DNA from: Euperipatoides rowelli
Taxonomy: Eukaryota; Onychophora; Udeonychophora; Euonychophora; Peripatopsidae
DNA: 11,650 nt
Direction: 5' to 3' (one strand)
Assembly: GCA_003024985.2 (NCBI GenBank)
Contig: PXIH01S0009859.1
Shown here: piece after piece, positions 1 through 7,943 of the stretch
How the letters are laid out: each line of letters opens with the position of its first letter
Numbering within the stretch: the stretch's first letter is position 1
Program-made: the position numbers and the translations under genes
The notes under the pieces: generated by a model
The model's input: the letters and a program-made list of their open reading frames with translations, nothing else
Told to the model about the DNA's origin: nothing
Database searches by the model: none

Positions 1-640
1 GTTGTTACAGAAGTATGTCAATATTTTATTTAATAATTAATTTTGTTATTTAAATGTTGGTATATCTATTAGTACTAGAATTGGTATAATATAAAAACAC
101 TGCCGTAAAAGTCAATTTATTTTAAAGAATATACATTTTGTTTTATTGTTATACATTGTCAAAATTTAATAAATAACTAATTTTTGTTTAAAACCATATT
201 CCTTCGTTCATTTCAATCATGTTTCCATACTAGATTAATTTTTAAGTCAAAGTTATAAACTCGTTTTTTTTTTTTATCTAGGTAAACAAAGAAATAAAGT
301 ATTGTTTCCTTTACAGCCTTATCCTAAAGAACGCTGGGTAAGTGGCCCTGGTAGGTTAATTATCTCAAAGTTAACTCATAAATGAGTATTATAGATTTAA
401 ATATTCGGGTCCTCTTAGAAGCCGCCTGTCGTAACAATTATCAGAAATGATACTGATACATTTTTTTTAGATTTAAAATCAATCATTTCCTTCGTTCATT
501 TCTATTTCTGCTCACTCTGTCCGACACAATATTCCAGAAAGCTTTCTTTCTGAAAGTATATAGAATAAGGGTACTATTTATCCAGTTTACTGTATAATTG
601 GACTTTGCTTTTTTTTTAAATATTCTTGTATTTTTGCAGT
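1..640. other. AT-rich non-coding flank
   Basis: No reading frame of useful length and no recognisable protein similarity is seen on either strand. The stretch holds several T runs and a 16-bp exact direct repeat (TTCCTTCGTTCATTTC at 199-214 and 487-502). A splice-site-bounded 21-nt segment is listed separately. Otherwise I see nothing in it. Confidence 0.6.
317..337 (+). other. candidate 21-nt microexon
   Basis: A pyrimidine-rich tract ending in TTTACAG (to 316) is followed by 21 bases and then a consensus donor GTAAGT (338-343). The 21 bases are exactly seven codons and read PYPKERW. A second donor-like GTAGGT lies at 351-356, which would give a 34-nt exon. Upstream, a long T run ends in ATCTAG directly joined to GTAAAC (junction 281/282), an acceptor/donor pair resembling a recursive splice site. 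This could be a piece of a host gene intron, but such motifs also arise by chance in T-rich DNA. Confidence 0.2.
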
Positions 641-696
641 AATAAATATACCTAATAATAATAATTTATGGCTGACATTTGAACGGAAAATTTGAC

Positions 697-697
<1 letters not shown>

Positions 698-732
<35 letters not shown>
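698..732. repeat. (TTA)n microsatellite
   Basis: An uninterrupted TTA trinucleotide run of about 11.6 copies. It is followed by TTCAGGG and then a less regular ATTATCATTATT tract. Confidence 0.95.
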
Positions 733-737
<5 letters not shown>

Positions 738-951
738 TTTATTATCATTATTAAACAAACATAATTACAAGTTCTATTGAGCAAACAAATTTGTACTCAA
801 TACATGTTTAATACAAATAACGAATTAATCTTTACAATATGCTTTCTCGCCCAATTAAGAATATGTCAGCATTTACACCACTGTTGTATACAGAACAAGA
901 AGATGTGTGTATACCTTGTACACATTGTAAATATATTGTAATAAATTGGTC

Positions 952-989
952 GTTTCACCCTTCGGGGTGAAACATATTAAAAAAAAAAA
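952..989 (+). repeat. TTCG hairpin plus A tail, probable retroposon 3' end
   Basis: GTTTCACCC, loop TTCG, GGGTGAAAC form a perfect 9-bp stem with a stable UUCG-type tetraloop (952-973). A short spacer and an 11-base A run (979-989) follow. An AATAAA lies just upstream at 940-945. A stable terminal hairpin followed by an A run is typical of the 3' end of some non-LTR retrotransposons and SINEs. The 5' limit and target duplications could not be found, so the family is unknown. Confidence 0.4.
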
Positions 990-1030
990 TATGACACATA
1001 CAGTACCGGTATATACAATGCATGCATTAT

Positions 1031-1165
1031 TGTTGTCACCTTTAGAAATGTAGGCCTATGTGTAATGAAATGGATTCTAGTAGGAAATACAGTATTTCTG
1101 TTTAGCTTAAGCTACAATAAAGCATTATTATTAGTTGTTTTTGTTATAAGTAGGCCTATATAACA
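1031..1165 (+). repeat. possible short 5' LTR of the gypsy-like element
   Basis: The segment begins TGTTGT and ends ATAACA, giving the TGTT...AACA inverted termini common in LTRs. It contains AATAAA at 1116-1121. It sits five bases before a primer-binding-like site and about 45 bases before the gag start. No second copy is in the window (the 3' end of the element is not reached or is lost), so the left edge is a guess. Very short LTRs are known in some Mag-lineage gypsy elements. Confidence 0.35.
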
Positions 1166-1169
1166 AAAT

Positions 1170-1180
1170 TGGCGACAAGC
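1170..1180 (+). other. primer-binding-like site (tRNA-Ser type)
   Basis: TGGCGACAAGC follows the possible LTR end after a four-base spacer. Many Mag-like gypsy elements begin their internal region with TGGCGACGAG, complementary to the 3' end of an insect tRNA-Ser including CCA. This copy differs at position 8 of that word. The location, directly upstream of a gag start, supports the reading. Confidence 0.5.
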
Positions 1181-1208
1181 ATTTCTAAATAAAATATAAT
1201 TATTTAAT

Positions 1209-1717
1209 ATGGATTCAAAAATCACAGGTTTTAACTCTTCTACAATGAATTGTCTACGATACCGATACGTAAAGCAAATTATATTCAAGCAAATAAAATC
1301 GAAGATTTATAATTGCCTACTTTATTAATGCTAATAGGTGATTACACATTTAATTTATTGTGTGATTTAATTGTACCAATGAACCCAGAAGAAAAAAGTT
1401 TAGCAGAAATATACAACATTCTAGAAGAGCATTTTCTCGCCAAAGCCAGTCGCTAGGATTGAAAGATATAATTTACTTAAAAGATTTCAATTAGAAAATG
1501 AAACTGAAACAGAATACGCCGCTGAATTACACAAGTTTAGTTTAAATTGTGAATTAAAAGACAAATTTAATTTATTTTTTACAGATCAATTTATATTAGC
1601 GCTGAAATACAGTACGATACAAAAACGATTCATGATGGAGCCGGATGATAGCCTATTAGATCTAGTAAAAATTGCAGCAGCAGCATTAGTACATTCAAAC
1701 TGTACCTCCTACCAAAC
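1209..1717 (+). pseudogene. gypsy-type gag, capsid half (broken)
   Basis: This is the 5' part of a retrotransposon Gag, the structural protein that would assemble the cytoplasmic particle. ATG at 1209 opens MDSKITGFNSSTMN, a typical gypsy Gag start. The frame then shifts, and the homology continues with NKIEDL and LPTLLMLIGD (around 1295-1340) and VPMNPEEKSLAEIYNILEEH (around 1376-1435). After a second shift near 1440 it is open through AELHKFSLNCE and IQKRFMMEPDDSLLDLV to about 1700. This order (LLMLIGD, E..SL.EI...L..H, then QKR.L.E) matches Gag proteins of the Mag/K02A2.6-like type. An in-frame stop near 1304 and the two frameshifts make it a relic. It breaks off at 1717 where the large transposon begins; the zinc knuckles resume at 10601. 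Confidence in gag is high, in the exact clade moderate. Confidence 0.75.
1709..1717. repeat. candidate target duplication, left copy
   Basis: CTACCAAAC at the left edge of the large transposon corresponds to CTACCCAAC at 10592-10600, with one mismatch. A 9-bp duplication with one change is plausible for an old insertion. The two terminal inverted repeats do not start at exactly the same offset, so the true length could be shorter. Confidence 0.35.
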
Positions 1718-1720
1718 AAA

Positions 1721-2145
1721 AGTTTTGATTTTGGGTTATATAGAGGATCGCATTAAAAATCCAAGTTTTCTAACTTGGCGCACTTCCACCGGAGCTGCCA
1801 CCACCAAAAAACGGTAAAAAATTTTACCTCCTTATGGTTTTTACCAAGTTACTCCCAAACTGTGCATTTTACGGCAAGTGTTCTATTAAGTTTTAATTTA
1901 AACTAAATTTGAAACAAAATGAGTCTAAAGCGGTTTCTCTACACCTTATAGTATTTGAGATATAGCTGTACAAATGTCGCGTCTTTTTTCAGAAAAAGTA
2001 AAAAAACCCTCGATATTTCTGTCGTAGACATGGTAAAATGCTAGTTTTACAGAAATGTAATTAGTTTATAGCAAACTAAATTAAATTTGCTACAATTTAA
2101 GCACATATCCACTGCTGTACACCTAATATCTTCTGAGATATAGCT
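1721..2145 (+). repeat. left terminal inverted repeat
   Basis: The outer end reads AGTTTTGATTTT and matches the reverse complement of 10582-10593. Matching continues inward with small gaps. It includes a perfect 31-bp block (1899-1929 against 10354-10384) and a block of about 43 bp with one mismatch near 2090-2132 (against about 10133-10175). The word GAGATATAGCT occurs twice, at 1957-1967 and 2135-2145, each within a wider similar context. Compared with the right end, this copy has lost one arm of a palindrome around 1785-1825. Confidence 0.9.
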
Positions 2146-2191
2146 ATTTAACATTTAGACGATTTAAAAAAAATTAAAAACTTTTGAAATA

Positions 2192-2197
2192 TTTATT
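2192..2197 (-). terminator. polyadenylation signal for the transposon gene
   Basis: AATAAA on the minus strand, about 50 bases downstream of the gene's stop codon at 2246-2248 and just inside the left inverted repeat. Position and orientation fit the 3' end of the minus-strand gene. Confidence 0.5.
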
Positions 2198-2245
2198 GAA
2201 GTACATTAATTTTCAAGACAAATACAATAAATAATAGTGGTTTAT

Positions 2246-3270
2246 CTACAATTTCTGATGCTTGGAAGGGCCAGGACGAACATTTTCTAGTTCCAAAGGC
2301 TCTTCACCTTCACCTAATTCTAAATTGAATTCTTCTGTTTCCATCTCTTCATCCAATTCTTCAATAACCGATGGTGAGTATATCTTCAGATTCCTCAATT
2401 TCAAACGCAATATCTGAGACATTTTCACATGATTTCCCCAAACAAAATGTGCATATCAATGAACAATATTAAGCTCTGCTTTTCTGCAGCCACAGGGATT
2501 CCGGAGTTGGATCTCTTTCTGTTTTGTGGGGGGAGAGGCCAAATGTGGTACAGGCCCAGCCCCATTCTAGAGGAGACTTCTCATTTCCTAACCATGCCTG
2601 AACTTGGTGGTAACATCAAAAAGAATTAAGTCTGGCAGCATCTCTCGTTGGAGGCAGTCTGGCAAGATTGAATAGAATTATCTCTGCTGCCTTTGCAAAC
2701 TGTTGGTAACGTAAATCATTCAAATTCTGCACACTAGAACCACCCCCATACTACTCTACTAAGAACGTTTCCCCAGCCTTTTGAACTTGCTCGGCTGTAG
2801 CATCAGGTTTCAATAATATTTATGCTTCTTGATGATTGTGCAAAACTTATGCTTTCCTTGGTCGAAAAGTGCAGACGTGTAGCATACGCTAATCACTTAA
2901 ATGAAAAGGATACTTTCTGCGAAACTATACTTGGGGGTTTTACCTCTTCCGCATTTTTTAAAATATAAATCATCTTTTAATGGGGCTAATCCTGTCAGGA
3001 GAACGAGAAGATCTATGTCTTCACCAATGACAAAAACGTCATATTGAGATGTCATGGAAATTGCCATGTTACAAATCAATAAATCAGCATCTACTGCCTG
3101 TTGAACTTCCACTTTAGCTCCAATAACATTTTCAGCAGGGCAATGAAGCACACCTTGTTGCTTTTGTTAGCTAAAAATTTTTCTTGTGACACTTGTGCAA
3201 CGGTTTCTTTATCGAAGATAGTCTGGAGATGAACTGAACTTCGTTTGTCTAATCAGGGATCTACGAATTT
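2246..3270 (-). pseudogene. transposon protein, C-terminal part: end of FEN1/XPG-like nuclease plus Cys-rich and acidic tail (broken)
   Basis: Read in minus direction. QTIFDKETVAQVSQEKFLAN (about 3220-3160) is followed by a frameshift near 3150. Then come QQAVDADLLI (Asp codons at 3089-3091 and 3083-3085) and VFVIGEDIDLLVLL (Asp codons at 3017-3019 and 3011-3013). In FEN1/XPG nucleases an EAEA-type motif and a DxD motif sit at this spacing and bind metal. Next is LYFKKCGRGK, then a divergent stretch, then KAGETFL, RYQQFAKAAEI, LARLPPTRDAAR, a YHQVQAWLG...LEWGW block (2612-2556), CGCRKAEL (2494-2471) and an acidic tail ending GPSKHQKL with its stop at 2246. Premature stops lie near 2748 and 2627, and several frameshifts separate the blocks, so it cannot make full-length protein. 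The nuclease-like assignment is from motif pattern; function is inferred. Confidence 0.7.
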
Positions 3271-3792
3271 GAAAAAAGTTAGGTGCCCTTCGGACTCTCA
3301 AGTTATATAGTTTACAGGCCCAGAATTTTACTTTAGGAGCCCAACTTTCAAAACGACTTTAAGTATTTTTTTTTTAGAAATTCTAGCTTAGCTATTATGG
3401 TTGCAAGCATTCAAATAACTTATCTAAGTCTGTATTTCTGGAGGGAGGTGGTGAGTTTCTAAGTATTTTTGTACACTCCTGATATATGGTAATTTAATAA
3501 TCAATGAATTCAATTATATACACACACAGTACAGTATAATCTATACTTATTTTTCCTAAAAATGTAAATAAACTGAAGGTAGCTTCCTGACAAATCACAA
3601 AATATGTATTTATAGCTGAAAACCTAACATCTGAAAACCTCAAACATATAGGCTACTTTTTTTTTTAAAAGTAGACCATGATTGTGCCCAAATGTAATTA
3701 CTAAAACAGGATGTTCTGTGAATTTATTTTTTCTCACTTTTCAACTGTGTCTGATTTGTCTGGATAAAGAGCGCTTTTGAGATGTCTGTGTA

Positions 3793-3804
3793 GGGGGGGG
3801 GGGG
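3793..3804. repeat. G12 homopolymer
   Basis: Twelve consecutive G in an otherwise very AT-rich block. Such runs are unstable and prone to length errors. Confidence 0.9.
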
Positions 3805-4645
3805 TAATTATTATTTTACTTTTTTAAAGAAATAAGACTATTAGAAGGAAGGAAATGCTTATAATTTAAAAGCATCACATTTTAAAAAAGAAAATTTATT
3901 AAGTTGAGTTTAAAATGTTATATTTTTAATTTTATTAGACAATATTTTAATTTTACAAATAGGCTATATTCTAGCAAGCTGCAACAAGTTTAATTTAATT
4001 TCATCTTAAAAGCCATGAAAATTAACTCTGACCCCGGTTGAAATTACGGTAATCAATTAATATTCCCTAACTCTCTCAATCAATAAAAGTGAGAGCAAAG
4101 TACGATAATAACTTTTTAGTTGTTTTTTTTTAATTTATATTCTGAGTTATTGATGAATAACAAAAAATTAATTCATTATATCTTACTTCCACGGTTATGC
4201 CATCTCTAAAAGCATTATACAAATGACCTGTTCTTCTTTTATTAATCCTGGTGGTGACCTTATGCATTTGATTTAATAAAGGCAATTAGCATGACGGTCA
4301 GTTTATTTACTCAAAATATGAACAAATCAAAAATTTTCTAAGTAGGATTTTCTAATTAATTTTATTATTTTTTTAATTCTTAGCAATAAATTAAAAAAAT
4401 GTTAGATGATGGCTTATGTATTTTATTGATTCCAAATTTAAAAAAAAAAAAAAAGATTTACTGAATGAATAAACTGCAGCGGCATTTAATCAATGTATGA
4501 TTTATGGATATCCAGCGCGAGTACATTAATTACCGTCGCTATTTAAAGCCTCTTCGTGAATCTATTTATTTTTTTATTTCTAAAATCTAAGAGATATTAG
4601 AAATTTAAGGATTAGTTTTATACTGGAAAAATTATAAAAAAATTT

Positions 4646-4667
4646 CACACGTCCGTTCGGACGTGTG
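4646..4667 (+). repeat. 9-bp-stem hairpin
   Basis: CACACGTCC, loop GTTC, GGACGTGTG. It lies inside the upper copy of the 73-bp direct repeat. The lower copy keeps TTCGGAC but not the pairing arm, so the hairpin is intact in only one copy. Confidence 0.7.
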
Positions 4668-4710
4668 CTTTAAAAGTTTTACAGGTCCAGAAATAATTTC
4701 TACAGGCCCC

Positions 4711-5538
4711 CGCACTTGTGGACGTGCTAATCTTAGAGGTCGGCTAATATGTTCAGTGCTCTTTTGAGTAGCAGCATTTGGGTAGCCATCAAAAATTACT
4801 GCTATGTTAGAGCTGTAATGTGTTATTAAATACTTGACATAACTGTTGGATATATACCAAAAGAAGTGTTCTGATGCCACACAACTTTGTGAAGCAGATA
4901 TCCGCCATCCACAACGTTGAATTTTTTTCCCACTTGAGTTTCATCTGTTTTTAGTGGTGTGAATTCAGAATGCAAATATAATTATGTACCCTTATGCATT
5001 CCCTCTTCAATGAATAATGACATAGGGAAAGGTGTAAGAAGGAGAAATATTCTTTCAAATGTTTGCTATGAAACGGAATGATCGAATCGACGACAGGTAC
5101 ATTTAAGTTTCCAACTTCCACAGCATTGACATCAGAAGCGAGTGTTATCACATCCTTACGTTTGAATGGCGTATGATCAAAGGTGTCACCAAGGATTCTT
5201 AGAATCCCTTCCCTACCAATCTCTCGATACAAGTGACAGTTAACATCTTTACTTTCAAAAACACCAGTACTTATTGACATAATGACACTACTTTGAGGGA
5301 ATGTGGATGTTGGGAAAGCCATTCTCTGAGTTTATCTGCATCTCCATTGTCTCGGAATATTCGAGATGGTCTCGTATCAACTTGTTTCTCGGATGTTACT
5401 AAAGTAAGGTCACAATATTTCTCGACTTCATCAGATGTTGTGCAAATGTACCATTCCCAGAGTCCATCGAATACGTGCACTCCCCGTGAATCCTCGAACG
5501 TGAGTCAATCCTCCAGAGCTTTTCATTGTTCTCATTAA
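4711..5538 (-). pseudogene. transposon protein, segment leading into and starting the FEN1/XPG-like nuclease (broken)
   Basis: Minus direction from 5538: LMRTMKSSGGLTH (from 5538), TLGMVHLHN, then after a frameshift DEVEKYCDLTLVTSEKQVDT and FRDNGDADKLREWLSQHPHS. After another shift come MSISTGVFESKDVNCHLYRE, GILRILGDTF, DVITLASDVNAVEVG and VPVVDSIIPFH. Then the nuclease begins: VVDGGYLLHKVVW (4915-4877), resembling the first catalytic-Asp motif of FEN1/XPG proteins. After a shift near 4860 follow YVKYLITHY and VIFDGYPN (Asp codon at 4788-4790), resembling their VFDG motif, and then KSTEH. This order and the words SGGLTH, TSE, WL..H, SI.TG, NC and DGG.LLH.V.W are what I remember of large uncharacterised proteins repeated in arthropod and cnidarian genomes. 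At least three frameshifts. Confidence 0.7.
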
Positions 5539-6468
5539 CCTACTGTATAGTTGCCTAAGTACTTTTTAAACGGATGAAAAATGTTTTTAGCCTAAATATG
5601 TTTTGAAACATATTTTTTTTAATTTAATTTTCTGATCATAGATGTCACTACTTACTGATCATAATACTTATTTCTGTATATTTGACTGAAACCTAGAAAT
5701 TTTTTTTTTTTTTCAAATGACCATGAGTAAGCTAAAATGTGTCCTACAAAAAATATTTTATGGTTTTATTTCAAACTAATAAGATGCATTTCAATATTAT
5801 AGTAATGTTTTAGAATAATACAAAGTTATAATAGTAAAAAAATTATCAAAACAATATTTTTTTTTAAAAATTGATTTTTTTCCTTTTTAACTTGTTTATA
5901 ATTTCACTATACTTCAAGATAGATTAAATCTGAAGTTTTGAAGAAAATTCAATAAAGTTTTTAGAAAATATATGGTTAATATAGTAATGTGAAAAATAAA
6001 ATGTCAGGCCGCTTTTATTGTTGTTCATTCTGCAATGAAACAGCAAGTTTTGTTGTTTAATAAGTTGATAAATCCTGCTTTTTTTTTCAAATGATCTTAA
6101 GTATGCTAATTTTTGTCTTACATCAATAATTTATGGCTTGAATTAAAGCCATTAAGATTTACTTTAATATTATACTAATGTTTTTATAATAAAATGTTTT
6201 ATTAGTAAAAATTATCATAAAAATGTAATGTTTAAAAAATTGATTTTTTTTTCTTTTTAACTTTCATCTTTCATAATTTCAATATACTTTATTATAAATT
6301 AAAGCTGAAGACAAAGTTTTAAAGCAAATTTAATAAGGTTTCAGGAAATGTATAGTTTTATACACTTCTAAAATAAAGGCACAGTTTGCTTTTTAAGACT
6401 TTTAGTCGGAAATTTCAAAGTTGCCATGAAATAAGATCAGGCCACAGGGTACATTTTTAGAAAATAGG
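5539..6468. mobile_element. 930-bp non-autonomous piggyBac-like insertion
   Basis: Flanked by TTAA (5535-5538) and TTCA (6469-6472, one substitution from TTAA). Read on the minus strand, its ends are CCTATTTTC... and ...ACAGTAGG, so the termini are CCTA and TAGG as in many piggyBac-family elements. The protein homology stops at Thr (6473-6475) and resumes at Leu-Met (5538-5533). Taking out the insert and one four-base duplication gives Thr-Leu-Met in frame, as expected from the family. No transposase is encoded. Inner sequence is AT-rich with a tandem duplication. It is not a GT-AG intron on the minus strand: no donor GT occurs at the junction. Confidence 0.6.
5700..6355. repeat. two tandem copies of a ~275-bp unit
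   Basis: Copy one is about 5700-5975 and copy two about 6079-6355, offset by 374 bases (CAAATGA at 5714 and at 6088). Matching landmarks occur in the same order: T run, CAAATGA, TATGCTAA-like word, TTTATGG, AATATTATA, TAATGTTTT, ATTATCA, AAAATTGATTTTTTT, CTTTTTAAC, TATACTT, GAAG, AATAA.GTTT and AGGAAATGTATA-like. The copies are diverged, so the duplication is old. Confidence 0.7.
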
Positions 6469-6472
6469 TTCA

Positions 6473-6999
6473 GGTCTGCTCTATGGTCATATCTGACCAT
6501 ATACCAGACCAAAACTTTGACATTCACTGATTGTGAAATATCTGCGGTCGAGAATTTTTTGTACTAGGCTGGATACATTATTTCTTTCAATGTCAACATA
6601 TCTTGAACATTTAGCATAAAGGAAGTGAACTGCATGAAAAAAATGGAAGCATTTTCTGAACGGTAGTAAGGTGAAGATTCCAGTTTCTTGTCCTCCCTCC
6701 CTCGATGAATTGTTTCATTAGGGTAGCCATACGAATATATTGAACCAATAGCTTAGCATTATGGCCATGACTTTCAAGAGTATGCAGTGCTTCCTTGCAA
6801 TTTCTAGTGACTACTTGGAATGTCTCATTTTCATGAGCTGTTAGAACAACAGATCGGCCTAAGGTTGTAAGCATATTTTCAATTACAATTTCATCTTCTG
6901 TAAAGTTGATGGTTTCTTAACTAAATTAACCAACACTAGATGAGTTAAAGTATGAGCGTGCAACACCCGCGAATAAGTATGTTCCGACATTAACTTATT
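6473..6999 (-). pseudogene. transposon protein, middle segment (broken)
   Basis: Minus direction: DNKLMSEHTYSRVLHAHTLT (from about 6999), HLVLVNLV, then after a frameshift MLTTLGRSVVL, VTRNCKEALHTLESHGHNAK, LLVQYIRMATLMKQFIEGGR, TRNWNLHLTTVQKMLPFF (down to about 6640). After a further shift there is YAKCSRYV, and finally MSKFWSGIWSDMTIEQT (6523-6473) in another frame. The words W.LHL..V..MLPFF, YAK and the FW.G.WSD..IEQ block are characteristic of the same family of large invertebrate proteins, in which they directly precede the SGGLTH segment found at 5538. No enzymatic motif that I can name lies here; the helical H.L.H.AL-type stretch could be structural. Broken by at least three frameshifts. 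Confidence 0.65.
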
Positions 7000-7006
7000 A
7001 TCTACG

Positions 7007-7936
7007 TTTATTTTATATATAACAATACAAATATTATGTAACGGATGGCATAATACAATATAAACATAATTTAATTGTTGCTTTATTTCCAAAATGGTTG
7101 CAACTATGAAAGGCTGTAGCCCCGAAGTATGTTGGCCTAATTTACAAGATTTCCAAATTATAAAATGATTAGAAAATACAACATAATAATAAATAAAAAG
7201 ATTATTCACAGTAGACAAAAGCACCACATCAAAAGCACCAATACCAGAATAAAATGAATACACTCCAGATGGAAAGAGTTCATAAAGTAGTTTAAATTAT
7301 ATTTAAACGTAATAAAATCCTTTTTGCTAGGCACTTAAGGTGTTATCCATATAAAGAATACATTTCAACCAGCCATCAATAACAGAATTTCAAAAGTATA
7401 GGGATTCAAATCTGCATCTTAACAGAATAATCCAGGTGAAGACAATAAATTTCTAATCAAGACAATCCAGGTGATAACAGTCTAAAAACATGTAAATATC
7501 CTATGTATATGAATCGCCTACAACTCCTCCTTCATTGATGAACGTAATTCCTCCTTGGTTAAGAGACGGCCACTATAGGGTAAAAGATGTCTGCTTCAAT
7601 GAAATGAGATTAAATTAAAAGACGCAAATAAAATAAATAATAAGAATTTAAATATTCACACTTGTGAATATATAATTCAATAATAAAAAATTATCACCAA
7701 AAAAAACCCAATCATCTTAGGCCTTGAGAACTGCCTAATCTACTACAACAGAAATGTTCATTGTAATTCCGATAGTTCACGGCATATTCAAAAAGTCCAA
7801 ATGGTAGTATTAGCCTTACTGGAGATAATAAAAAAAAACAATAAATTAAAAAACTTAAATAAAAAAGGGTATATATACAAAATAATACTATTTACAGGAT
7901 GATTAAAATCAGCCATTGATGTCGCTACATCTGGGA
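7007..7936 (-). mobile_element. 930-bp insertion with 7-bp target duplication
   Basis: ATCTACG occurs at 7000-7006 and 7937-7943, immediately flanking this block. The protein homology stops at YAGNSVD on one side and resumes with DNKLM on the other; the duplicated bases encode the shared Val-Asp. Read on the minus strand the insert ends ATATAAAATAAA, an A-rich 3' end. The variable-length duplication and A-rich tail suggest a non-LTR retroposon fragment or SINE, orientation minus. No convincing ORF is present. It holds a near-perfect palindrome (ATATTCACA / TGTGAATAT, 7652-7671) and an AATCCAGGTGA word repeated near 7429 and 7465. Confidence 0.6.
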
Positions 7937-7943
7937 ATCTACG

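Larger units (their letters stand above)
3271..4710. mobile_element. insertion or rearranged block bounded by 73-bp direct repeats
   Basis: The segment splits the nuclease domain between its KSTEH part (upper side) and its QTIFDKETV part (lower side). About 73 bases at 3271-3343 and 4635-4710 align in the same orientation. They share TTCGGAC, then after 15 bases TTTACAGG, then CCAGAA and a GGCCC-like end at equal spacing. The sequence between is AT-rich and non-coding, with a G12 run, an A14 run near 4441-4454 and no recognisable gene. The direct repeats could be very short LTR-like ends or a duplication that accompanied the insertion. Both copies can be read partly in the gene's frame (SGPV...), so they may be duplicated coding sequence. 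Exact limits are uncertain. Confidence 0.45.

Noticed and set aside
2429-2629. 66-residue plus-strand open frame
   Set aside because: The opposite strand carries the LEWGW and CGCRK blocks of the transposon protein, so this is an antisense shadow.
4635-4690. Hammerhead ribozyme in the 73-bp repeat (hairpin with GTCCGAACGGAC followed by GAAA on the minus strand)
   Set aside because: The hairpin and the GAAA resemble stem II and its 3' core, but the required CUGANGA core sequence before the stem is absent (CTTTTAAAG instead).
5293-5538. 81-residue plus-strand open frame, rich in Ser
   Set aside because: Antisense to the SGGLTH...SISTG segment of the minus-strand gene; the Ser-rich composition is a by-product.
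5539-6472. Spliceosomal intron in the transposon gene
   Set aside because: The acceptor side has a CAG nearby, but no GT (or usable GC) donor lies at the homology break. TTAA/TTCA flanks explain the junction better.
6883-7263. 126-residue minus-strand open frame
   Set aside because: Only its last part (DNKLMSEHTYSRVLHAHTLT onward) is homologous to the transposon protein; the rest is chance reading through the 7007-7936 insert.
7000-7943. Intron using GT at NS^GTAGAT and a TAG acceptor
   Set aside because: Splicing there would put the downstream sequence out of frame and lose the Val-Asp shared by the family; the 7-bp direct duplication explains both edges.
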